Positions 13,008 through 19,512 of a stretch of DNA of 19,512 bases are shown here, one piece after another. The position numbers were made by a program, and so were the translations under genes. The stretch lies in the NCBI GenBank assembly GCA_014534415.1, contig JACVRM010000026.1:1-19512 (forward strand), written 5' to 3'. The notes under the pieces are model-generated. The model searched no databases, was not told the origin of the DNA, and worked only from the letters and a program-made list of their open reading frames with translations. This DNA is from Thermoleophilia bacterium. Its GTDB lineage: Bacteria; Actinomycetota; Thermoleophilia; Gaiellales; Gaiellaceae. The first letter of the stretch is position 1. Each line of letters opens with the position of its first letter.

Positions 13008-13744
13008 CCACGGAGCCGACGCGCGAGGACGTCATCCTGGAGATCGACGATATCCATACCTACTACGGCGCCATCCACGCGCTGAAGGGGGTCTCGCTGA
13101 ATGTGAGGGCAGGGGAGATCGTGACGCTGATCGGCGCGAACGGCGCCGGCAAGACGACGACGCTACGGTCGATCAACGGCCTCAACCAACCCCGCGACGG
13201 TCGCATCCGCTTCCAGGGCAGGGACATCACGAGCGTGCCGTCTCACCAGGTCGTAAAGATGGGCATCGCGCAGTCGCCCGAAGGCCGGAAGCTCTTCCCG
13301 CGCATGAGCGTCCGCGAGAACCTCGAGATGGGAGCCTTCCAGCGCAGCGATCGCAAGAACCTGCGCGAGGACCTCGACCGCGTCTACACGCTCTTCCCGC
13401 GGCTCTCGGAGCGCAAGAACCAGAAGGCCGGCACGCTCTCGGGCGGCGAGCAGCAAATGGTGGCGATCGGGCGTGCGCTGATGGCGCGGCCCAAGCTGCT
13501 GCTCCTCGACGAGCCGTCCATGGGCCTGGCGCCCATCTTCGTGGAGAAGATCTTCGAGATCGTGCGCGAGATCAACGAGCAGGGCACGCCCATCCTGCTC
13601 GTCGAGCAGAACGCGCTGATGGCGCTCGAGACGGCCTCGCGAGGCTACGTCATGGAGACCGGCCGCATCGCGCTCGCCGACGAAGCGAAGGCACTCCGCC
13701 AGAACGAGCAGGTTCGCAAGACCTACCTGGGCGAAGGCGCCTAG
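13004..13744 (+). CDS. livF: Branched-chain amino acid ABC transporter ATPase, LivF type
   Basis: This 246-aa cytoplasmic ATPase partners LivG. It has the LivF opening YYGAIHALKGVSLNVRAGEI, Walker A GANGAGKTT, the Q-loop segment IAQSPEGRKLFPRMSVRENL (LivF family), the signature TLSGGEQQMVAIGRALM, Walker B LLLLDEPSMGLAP and the H-loop-equivalent LLVEQNALMAL, where LivF proteins carry Gln. It ends KTYLGEGA. GTG 13004 overlaps the livG stop by four bases (GTGA), so translation is coupled. It is the last gene of the transport operon; the sulfatase start follows after 61 bp. With one lipoprotein, two permeases and two ATPases, the transporter is complete. Confidence 0.96.
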   Translation: MTTEPTREDVILEIDDIHTYYGAIHALKGVSLNVRAGEIVTLIGANGAGKTTTLRSINGLNQPRDGRIRFQGRDITSVPSHQVVKMGIAQSPEGRKLFPRMSVRENLEMGAFQRSDRKNLREDLDRVYTLFPRLSERKNQKAGTLSGGEQQMVAIGRALMARPKLLLLDEPSMGLAPIFVEKIFEIVREINEQGTPILLVEQNALMALETASRGYVMETGRIALADEAKALRQNEQVRKTYLGEGA

Positions 13745-13805
13745 CGGCGACCGCTCCGGGCGCCAGCCGACGGCGCGGCGGATGCGCTGCTACAAAGGGG
13801 TGGGT

Positions 13806-15266
13806 ATGAAGCCGAGATCCGGCCTCGCCCTGCTCTTTCTGTCCGTGCTCGCCGTGCTCGTGCCGGCCGGCCTGCTGGCAGGCCACGACGCGCGTCACGC
13901 CGTCAAGGCGCCCAAGCGCGCGCGCCCCAACATCGTGGTCGTCATGACCGACGACCAGACGCTCGAGAACATGCGCGTGATGCGCAACGTCAAGCAGCTG
14001 CTCGGCAAGCAGGGCGCGACCTTCGACGAGGCGGTCGTCTCGTACGCGCTCTGCTGCCCCTCGCGCGCGACGTTCTTCACCGGTCAGTACGCGAAGAACC
14101 ATCGCGTCCTCTCGAACCGGCTCCCGTACGGAGGCTTCAAGCGCTTCGACCACCGCACGGCGCTGCCGGTCTGGTTACGACGCGGCGGCTACCACACCGC
14201 CCACGTCGGCAAGTACCTGAACGGCCTCGGCGTCGCGAAGCCGCGCGAGAGGCCGGCCGGCTGGGACGAGTGGTACGGGACGGTCGACCCCTCGACGTAC
14301 CGCTACTGGAACTACACGCTCAACGAGAACGGATGGCTTGTCCGCTACGGGGACAAGATGACCGACTACCAGACGGACGTGCTCGGGCGGAAGGCGGTCC
14401 GCGTCATCGAGACGCACGCGCTGCGGCGCAAGCCGCTCTTCCTGTCGGTTGCCTTCCTGGCGCCGCACAGCGGCGGTCCCGTCACGCTCGACGACCCGCC
14501 GCGCATGCTTACGCCGGAGCCCGCCCCGCGCCATCGCGACCGCTTCGTCTTCGAGAGCCTGCCTGCGCCGCCGTCCTACGACGAGGAGAACGTGAAGGAC
14601 AAGCCGGTGAGGGTCCGGCGCCGCAAGCTCCTCGAGGACTACGTCGTCTTCGCCATGACGGAGAACTACCAGCAGCGGCTCGAGTCGCTGCTCTCCGTGG
14701 ACGAGGCTGTCCGCAACATCGTCAACGCGCTCCAGCGAACGGGCGAGCTCGAGAACACGTACATCTTCTTCACGTCCGACAACGGCTTCTTCCACGGGGA
14801 GCATCGCATCGCGAACGGCAAAGTCCTGCCCTACGATCCCGCCCTGCGCGTGCCGCTCGTCGTACGCGGACCGGGCATCAAGCCTGGTCTCGTCCTCAAG
14901 CAGCTCGTTGCGAACATCGACCTCGCGCCGACGATCGCCGACATCGCGCGCGTGCCGCCGGGCCGGATCGTCGACGGGGTGTCGCTCATCGGGCTCTTGA
15001 ACACGGGAACCTGGGGCGTCGATCGTGACATCCTCATCGAGTCAGGCCCGTCGCGGAAGCTGAGCCAGATGTTCAGCGGAATCCGGACCGCGCGCCACCA
15101 GTACGTCGAGTACGCGAATGGCGAGCGGGAGCTCTACGACCTGGTGAAGGATCCGTACCAGCTGACGAACGTGGCGGGCGAGCCGGAACACGAGACCCTT
15201 CTCGCCGAGCTCGCCCAACGGCTCGACGCGCTCGAAGCGTGCGCCGGGCCGACCTGCCGCCGCTAG
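13806..15266 (+). CDS. Extracytoplasmic type I sulfatase
   Basis: The 486-aa product has a signal peptide or N-terminal anchor (MKPRSGLALLFLSVLAVLVP) and an alkaline-phosphatase-fold sulfatase domain. RPNIVVVMTDDQT supplies the metal-binding Asp pair. ALCCPSRATFFTG is the sulfatase C-x-P-S-R motif, with C83 the residue converted to formylglycine. HVGKYLNG and APHSGG provide active-site Lys and His, TSDNGFFHGEH the remaining Ca2+ ligands, and LYDLVKDPYQLTN is the usual C-terminal signature. The overall order resembles N-acetylglucosamine-6-sulfatase/arylsulfatase types. The substrate cannot be specified, and no formylglycine-generating enzyme is in the window. ATG 13806 is chosen because it opens the signal peptide and follows AAAGGGG; ATG 13782 would add eight residues before it. 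Its stop shares CTAG with the convergent LarA-like gene. Confidence 0.93.
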   Translation: MKPRSGLALLFLSVLAVLVPAGLLAGHDARHAVKAPKRARPNIVVVMTDDQTLENMRVMRNVKQLLGKQGATFDEAVVSYALCCPSRATFFTGQYAKNHRVLSNRLPYGGFKRFDHRTALPVWLRRGGYHTAHVGKYLNGLGVAKPRERPAGWDEWYGTVDPSTYRYWNYTLNENGWLVRYGDKMTDYQTDVLGRKAVRVIETHALRRKPLFLSVAFLAPHSGGPVTLDDPPRMLTPEPAPRHRDRFVFESLPAPPSYDEENVKDKPVRVRRRKLLEDYVVFAMTENYQQRLESLLSVDEAVRNIVNALQRTGELENTYIFFTSDNGFFHGEHRIANGKVLPYDPALRVPLVVRGPGIKPGLVLKQLVANIDLAPTIADIARVPPGRIVDGVSLIGLLNTGTWGVDRDILIESGPSRKLSQMFSGIRTARHQYVEYANGERELYDLVKDPYQLTNVAGEPEHETLLAELAQRLDALEACAGPTCRR

Positions 15267-16762
15267 CGCTCGACCGCCATCCGGAGCGGAAAGTAGGGCG
15301 GTGACGGCAGGAAGCCGACCCGCCGCATCCCCGAGCCGCGGGCCATGGCGAGCGCGGCGCGCAATCCGTGCGTCGGCACGAGCCCGAGCGACCGTGCCGC
15401 CGTCGCGTCGCGCGAGCCGGCGACCAGGACGCTGCCGAGGCGACTCAGCGCCGGCTCGCAGCCGCGCCAGTCCACGAACGGCAGGAACGGGTGGCATGCC
15501 TGGCCGTCGCGGTACGCCGCGATCGCCCGCGCGTCGCGCCCCGCGGCGTGCTCGGCAGCGTGGAGCGCCTCGGTGTCGTGCCCGCCGCGGACGGCGTTGA
15601 AGAATGCGCGATACGGCTGCTGCGACGGGTGCGGAAAGCGCCGCCCGAGCCCGTGCACGAGGATCGCCGTCCCGCCGTTGACGACGGGGAAAGCGTCGCG
15701 CCAGAGGCGCAGCGCGAGCCCGAGGCCGAGATACGCGGCGAGCAGCGGATTGGGCCGCTCCCGTGGGAGATACGGCGTGACGTCCGGGACGCCGACGCAC
15801 ATGGCCTCCAGCGGCTCCTCGAGACGCGCGCCGCGCAACTCGGTCGCTCGGAGCAGCGCCTCCGCGTGCGCGGCCGACGGCGGCCCCGCGTACACGCCGG
15901 ATGCCGTCAACACGCGCGGCATGCGCGCGATCACGCGGCGGCGGATCGCGCCGGGGAGGCGCGCGAAGAGGTGTCGGACCGGCAGCCGCGCGGCTCGCTC
16001 GGCAGCCCCGGCGTCGTGCGGGTATCCGTCCAGTGCGCCCGTCAGGCGCGGGTTGTCGAGCGCAAGCGAGACGCCCAGGAGCGGGACGCGCCTCGAGAGC
16101 ACCCGCTCGAGCGCGAGCGCGAGGCGCCAGCCCTGCGAAGCCGTGGGCTCGAGCAACGAGTACGCCCCCGCAGCGCGCTGTGCGTCGGCGCCTGCCGCGC
16201 CGAGCAGGGTCGCCGGCCCCCCGTGCAGCACGGTCTCGGCGGCGGTCACGACGACGACGACCTCCGCTTCGAGCAGGCAGGGGTGGATGCGGAGCCGCAC
16301 GCCTCCAGCGGCGCCGATGTCGACGAGGCGCTCGTCCTCGGCGTCGTGGACCCTGACGCGCCCGCGGAAGCGGCGCGCGAAGTCCGGTGGCACGAGCGTC
16401 TCGACGTCACGGTGACCGGGGCGGCGGGCCAGCCCCGCGGTCACGAGCAGCGTTTGCCGCTCCACCGGAGCTCCCGCCGCGGCGAGGGCGTCCACAGCGG
16501 CCTCGATCGCCACTTGCCGCGGGTCACGGAGCACGCCGGGCAGCGGAAGCGCGGGTGGCTCGACGACGAGCGTCGCGCGCCCGCCGCGCCGGACGAGCGC
16601 CTCGAGCGGCTCGCCCGCGAGCGGGAAGCGGAGGGCGTCGCGGACGGCGGCGGCAACGTCGTCGATCGGCTCCGCGGGCGGAGGCGGGCGCAGAACGACC
16701 GAGTCGTCCGGCGCATCGACGACGAGCACGCTGCTCCCTGCGAGCAATGGGAACCGCTGCAT
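15263..16762 (-). CDS. LarA-like (DUF2088) protein lacking canonical catalytic residues
   Basis: The 499-aa product has the two-part LarA layout: an N-terminal DUF2088-like region (~30-215, with ALRFPLAGEPLEALV and RATLVVEPPALPLPGVL) and a C-terminal region ending with HGLRAALAMARG and GFLPSPPYFPLRMA. Canonical LarA is a nickel-pincer-nucleotide lactate racemase. Where LarA has a GxHR-type catalytic His, this protein reads TAGLARR (A112). Where LarA has the PH...SGG.K segment holding the cofactor-binding Lys, it reads VLHGGPATLLG (178-188) with no Lys. I infer that it is not a canonical lactate racemase; another 2-hydroxyacid or a non-catalytic role is possible. ATG 16762 overlaps the upstream GNAT stop by one base (TGATG), fixing the start and excluding the 82-residue Arg/Pro-rich extension. 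Last gene of a three-gene operon. Confidence 0.72.
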   Translation of the reverse strand: MQRFPLLAGSSVLVVDAPDDSVVLRPPPPAEPIDDVAAAVRDALRFPLAGEPLEALVRRGGRATLVVEPPALPLPGVLRDPRQVAIEAAVDALAAAGAPVERQTLLVTAGLARRPGHRDVETLVPPDFARRFRGRVRVHDAEDERLVDIGAAGGVRLRIHPCLLEAEVVVVVTAAETVLHGGPATLLGAAGADAQRAAGAYSLLEPTASQGWRLALALERVLSRRVPLLGVSLALDNPRLTGALDGYPHDAGAAERAARLPVRHLFARLPGAIRRRVIARMPRVLTASGVYAGPPSAAHAEALLRATELRGARLEEPLEAMCVGVPDVTPYLPRERPNPLLAAYLGLGLALRLWRDAFPVVNGGTAILVHGLGRRFPHPSQQPYRAFFNAVRGGHDTEALHAAEHAAGRDARAIAAYRDGQACHPFLPFVDWRGCEPALSRLGSVLVAGSRDATAARSLGLVPTHGLRAALAMARGSGMRRVGFLPSPPYFPLRMAVER

Positions 16763-17196
16763 CAGCCGAGCGGCAGGCCGTACGCGCGGCCCCCGTGTAC
16801 GAAGCCGTAGCCCTCGTAGAGGCCGTGCGCCTCGGTGCGGTCGTGGCCCGACTCCAGTACGAGGCGATGGCAGCCGCGGTCGCGGGCGGCGGCGACGCAG
16901 GCGTCGAGGAGCGCGCGCGCGTGCCCGCGCCGGCGGTGCGCTGGGTCGACGTAGAGATCGGGTACCCAGGCCTCGCGTGTCGTCCAGTTGAGGCGCGGGC
17001 GGAACCACAGGCTGGCGACCCCCGCGAGCTGGCCGTTCTCCTCGGCGACGTAGATCGCAGAGGCCGGGTCGGTGAGGTGATGTGCGAAGACCTCTCGCTG
17101 CGAGAGCGGATCGTCGGCGACGGCGGGCCGGCCGAGGCCGGCGAGCAGCGCCAGCACCCCGTCTGCGTCTCGCGGCTCGGCGCGGCGCACAGTCAT
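16762..17196 (-). CDS. GNAT-family N-acetyltransferase
   Basis: The 144-aa protein is a compact single GNAT domain that transfers an acyl group from acyl-CoA to an amine. The CoA pyrophosphate-binding motif A is clear: VPDLYVDPAHRRRGHARALL (78-97), with R-R-G-H-A in the Q/RxxGxG/A position. Motif B follows (CHRLVLESGHDRTEAHGLYEGYGF), where AHGLYEGYGF is the family's terminal helix-strand signature. The start MTVRRAEPRDADGV is typical. ATG 17196 overlaps the upstream double-GNAT stop by four bases (ATGA), and its own stop overlaps the LarA-like start, so all three genes are translationally coupled. The substrate is unknown. Confidence 0.9.
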   Translation of the reverse strand: MTVRRAEPRDADGVLALLAGLGRPAVADDPLSQREVFAHHLTDPASAIYVAEENGQLAGVASLWFRPRLNWTTREAWVPDLYVDPAHRRRGHARALLDACVAAARDRGCHRLVLESGHDRTEAHGLYEGYGFVHGGRAYGLPLG

Positions 17197-18158
17197 GGGA
17201 TCGAGCGGTACAGACGCAAGAACGCGGTCCGGAAGCCGCGCCGCGGCCAAAACCGCGACGACAGCAGGTTCGTGACGCGCCAGTCGGTCACCATCGTCAC
17301 GTAGCCGCGCTCGCCCGCCCACGCGAAAACCACGCTCGTCAGTGCGATACCGACCCCGGCTCCGCGCGCCTCGGGGAGCGTCGCCGCGTAGGCGAGGTAG
17401 GTTGCGTTGTCGGGCCTCGCCAGCCCCGCATGGTCGTCCGAGAGCTCGACCGAGCAAACCTGGAACAGGCCTACCGTGCGCCCGTCGGCATCCGCCACGA
17501 ACGTACCGATCTTCGGGTTAGCGAGATCCTCGCTCCACCATTGAAGGAATCGCTCTTCCGGCGCCGCCTCGCGCATCGAGAAGACGGGCGAGAGCGCCTG
17601 GTGCTCGTGCAAGCTCGGTCCGATCCGGGTGGCAACGTCGACCTCGTCTGGCGACGGCACGCGGACGCTCACGCCGGTCGACGGCACGGTCGACACCGCA
17701 GCGATCTCGCACAGACCGTCGGCCTGCTGTGCACCGAAACTGACGCGGAACCACGCGTCCACGAGCTCGGCGTCCGTCGCCGGGACCTGGACGTAGTGAC
17801 GGGTGCGTCCGTCGTCCACCCACCGCGCCGCCGCGGCCGCGTACAGGTCGCGTACGTCCTCCGCCTGCTCCACCGCATGGCCGGCGTAGTCGACCCATAC
17901 GTTCGGGCCCCAGACGGCATCGGATTTGGCAATGCCGAGTACGTAGCCGACGGCGCGGCCACCGCGGACGGCGATGGCACCCGACGCAGCCTCCGACCGC
18001 CACAACGCCTCGACTTCCTCGCCGGCCGCGGACGCGTCCTCGTAGCGCGGCGGCAGCAGCGGCTCGGTGGCTCGGTGATGCCGGTGCCGCTCGGCGAGCA
18101 GCGTTGCGGCTTCTTCGAGGTGCTCGTCGGCGAACGGCTGAACGTCGAGTCGGCTCAC
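17193..18158 (-). CDS. Tandem double GNAT-family acetyltransferase
   Basis: The 321-aa protein spans two GNAT-like halves. The N-terminal half (~1-150) has GGRAVGYVLGIA and a later helix-strand but a degenerate acetyl-CoA loop. The C-terminal half (~160-321) carries YLAYAATLPEARGAGVGIAL, whose RGAGVG is a clear Q/RxxGxG/A pyrophosphate loop, and ends NLLSSRFWPRRGFRTAFLRL, the usual terminal motif. One half is therefore probably catalytic and the other structural or substrate-binding, as in other duplicated GNATs. GTG 18158 is preferred: TATCGT lies 8 nt upstream and the domain begins at once, whereas the ATG at 18329 would add 57 residues with no visible fold. First gene of the coupled GNAT-GNAT-LarA-like operon. 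Confidence 0.85.
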   Translation of the reverse strand: MSRLDVQPFADEHLEEAATLLAERHRHHRATEPLLPPRYEDASAAGEEVEALWRSEAASGAIAVRGGRAVGYVLGIAKSDAVWGPNVWVDYAGHAVEQAEDVRDLYAAAAARWVDDGRTRHYVQVPATDAELVDAWFRVSFGAQQADGLCEIAAVSTVPSTGVSVRVPSPDEVDVATRIGPSLHEHQALSPVFSMREAAPEERFLQWWSEDLANPKIGTFVADADGRTVGLFQVCSVELSDDHAGLARPDNATYLAYAATLPEARGAGVGIALTSVVFAWAGERGYVTMVTDWRVTNLLSSRFWPRRGFRTAFLRLYRSIP

Positions 18159-18166
18159 TGCGGGGG

Positions 18167-18172
18167 ACGATA
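18167..18172 (-). promoter_or_regulatory. Candidate -10 hexamer, leaderless GNAT operon start
   Basis: Minus-strand TATCGT ends 8 nt before GTG 18158. It supports that start and a leaderless mRNA for the three-gene operon. Confidence 0.4.
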
Positions 18173-18384
18173 GCTCCGCCTGCGCGAGCGGCATGCGGGC
18201 GGGCCAGGCGCACGCGCGAGAGTGAGACGCGGTTGCACCAAGATCGTGCCGTTCTGTAGCGAACTGCGCTTGAACAGGCGAAGCACCGCGGCTCCGCGCC
18301 GCTGCCGCGACGGTGCCAGGCATGCGCACGACCCTCGAACGTAGACGTGCCGATATTGCAAATCGCGCCCACGGCCGCGCCGCC

Positions 18385-18390
18385 TAGACT
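18385..18390 (+). promoter_or_regulatory. Candidate -10 hexamer, leaderless polA start
   Basis: TAGACT ends exactly 7 nt before ATG 18398. The GGGGGA between them could act as a weak ribosome-binding site, but the spacing fits transcription starting at the ATG. I see no clear -35 and no gene in the 239-bp divergent gap. Confidence 0.45.
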
Positions 18391-18397
18391 CGGGGGA

Positions 18398-19512
18398 ATG
18401 TCGCCGAAGACGCTCGCGGGCGCTGAGCTTCAACTCGACGACGCGCCGGCGCGCGATTCCGAGCTGTTCCTCGTCGACGGCAACAACCTCGCCTATCGGG
18501 CCTTCTTCGCTCTGCCCGAGGAGCTCGCGACGAGCGAGGGCTTCTCGACGAACGCCCTGCTCGGCTTCACCAACATGCTCTTCAAACTGCTCTCCGACTA
18601 CCGGCCGAAGGGCGTCGCCGTCGCCTGGGACACGCGCCCCGTCCACCGACACGACATCTCCGAGACGTACAAGGTCGAGCGCAGGCCCATGCCCGACCTG
18701 CTGCGCGAGCAGTTCCCGTACTTCCGGCCGATCGTGGAGGCGTTCGGTTACCGCAACATCGAGTTCGACGGCTGGGAGGCGGACGACGTGATCGCGACGC
18801 TGGCGACGCGTGCCGATGCGGCCGGCATCAAGACGTGCGTCGTGTCGACCGACCGCGATGCGTTCCAGCTCGTCACCGACTACGTCTGCCTGATGATGAC
18901 GCCGCGGGGCGTCTCGGATGTACACGTCTATACGCCCGAGCGGGTCGAGGCCCGCTACGGCATTCCACCCGACCGCGTGCCCGACTTCATCGGCCTGAAA
19001 GGCGACGCCTCGGACAACATCCCGGGCGTCCCGGGCATCGGCGACAAGACGGCCGGGCAGCTGATCGCTCAGTACGGCTCGCTCGAGGAAGTGCTCGAGC
19101 ACGTCGACGAGCTCACGCCGGCGCGCGCACGCGCGATCCGCGAGCACGCCGACCAGGCGCGAGCGGCAAAGGAGCTCGCGACGATGCGGCGCGATCTCGA
19201 GCTCGGCTGCGACCCGGCTGAGCTCGTTCTGTCGCCACCCGACCGTTCGCAGCTTCGGGAGATATTCCGGCGCTTCGAGTTCCGCGGCCTGCTGAACCGC
19301 GTGGACGACCTCGACGCGGCTCTGCCTCCTGTCGAGGGACGTCTCGATCGAGAGGCCGTCGCGTGGGTGGAGGGGGAGGTGGCGCCGGTCGGCGGACCGG
19401 TCGGCGTCGCGATCGACGAAGGCCGAATGGCCGTGGCGCGCGAAGGCGAACCCGTCGTCGTAGCCGCTCTTCAGCTGGACAAGATCCGGGGAGCGGAGCT
19501 TGTCGCGCACGA
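18398..19512 (+). CDS. polA: DNA polymerase I, N-terminal part (C-terminus outside window)
   Basis: The visible 371 residues cover the 5'-3' exonuclease domain and the beginning of the next domain. PolA fills gaps in excision repair and replaces Okazaki-fragment primers. After a ~20-residue leader come the flap-nuclease metal ligands in order: FLVDGNNLAYRAFFAL (D27), DGWEADDVIATLA (Glu and Asp pair), STDRDAFQLV (two Asp) and GLKGDASDNIPGVPGIGDKT, whose Asp residues and helix-hairpin-helix bind metal and DNA. FRRFEFRGLLNRV closes the nuclease domain. After that, GPVGVAIDEGRMAVAREG looks like the start of a 3'-5' exonuclease-like domain; whether that domain is active lies outside the window. 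ATG 18398 is the only convincing start. Confidence 0.96.
   Translation, partial: MSPKTLAGAELQLDDAPARDSELFLVDGNNLAYRAFFALPEELATSEGFSTNALLGFTNMLFKLLSDYRPKGVAVAWDTRPVHRHDISETYKVERRPMPDLLREQFPYFRPIVEAFGYRNIEFDGWEADDVIATLATRADAAGIKTCVVSTDRDAFQLVTDYVCLMMTPRGVSDVHVYTPERVEARYGIPPDRVPDFIGLKGDASDNIPGVPGIGDKTAGQLIAQYGSLEEVLEHVDELTPARARAIREHADQARAAKELATMRRDLELGCDPAELVLSPPDRSQLREIFRRFEFRGLLNRVDDLDAALPPVEGRLDREAVAWVEGEVAPVGGPVGVAIDEGRMAVAREGEPVVVAALQLDKIRGAELVAH

Noticed and set aside
16763..17008. N-terminal extension of the LarA-like protein
   Set aside because: The 82 added residues are Arg/Pro-rich shadow of the GNAT gene; TGATG coupling at 16762 fixes the start.
18343..18357. Actinobacterial SOS (LexA) box upstream of polA
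   Set aside because: TCGAAC is present only as a half-site; the second half at the expected spacing does not match.
1..19512. CRISPR array, rRNA genes, insertion sequences or a replication origin
   Set aside because: No regularly spaced identical repeats, rRNA-like segments, transposase motifs or DnaA-box clusters were seen.

Overview
The window is a very GC-rich chromosomal segment with GC-ending codons, frequent GTG/TTG starts, tightly overlapping genes, an actinobacterial-type PfkA and a tRNA without an encoded CCA. I infer a high-GC Gram-positive, most likely a deep actinobacterial lineage such as Thermoleophilia; this comes from gene style and family content, not from a database search.

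Left part (1-6480): a divergent pair, an edge-truncated secreted calcium-binding repeat protein (minus) and a degenerate TrpC-like barrel protein (plus). Next come a membrane-fused spermidine-synthase-like protein (plus), a small class III cyclase-domain protein (minus) and 6-phosphofructokinase (minus). Divergent from PfkA is a canonical TM-HAMP adenylate cyclase (plus). A short secreted protein of unknown function follows; its promoter carries four TAAGGCC-type repeats at exact 11-bp spacing, the arrangement bound by OmpR/PhoB-type response regulators.

Middle (6605-8363): a tiny integrated element. An intact tRNA-Leu(CAA) on the minus strand (8311-8394) is matched, 1706 bp away, by a copy of its 3' half running from anticodon loop to discriminator base (50/53 identical). 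Between the copies lie a 236-aa protein with a HEPN-like R-x4-H motif, an 88-aa small membrane protein, paired short repeats near the ends and a perfect 14-bp hairpin. No integrase is visible. This is the best candidate for an undescribed mobile or defence-like unit here.

Right part (8400-19512): a complete branched-chain amino acid/amide ABC transporter operon (livJ-H-M-G-F order, plus strand) with stop/start overlaps, and an extracytoplasmic sulfatase. Convergent with the sulfatase is a translationally coupled minus-strand operon: a double GNAT protein, a single GNAT protein, and a LarA-like protein lacking key catalytic residues. The 5' part of polA leaves the window on the right.

Many starts here look leaderless, with a TAnnnT hexamer 6-9 nt before the start codon. 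The exported proteins at 6050 and 8500, the liv permease at 10996 and the two island genes have Shine-Dalgarno sequences instead.
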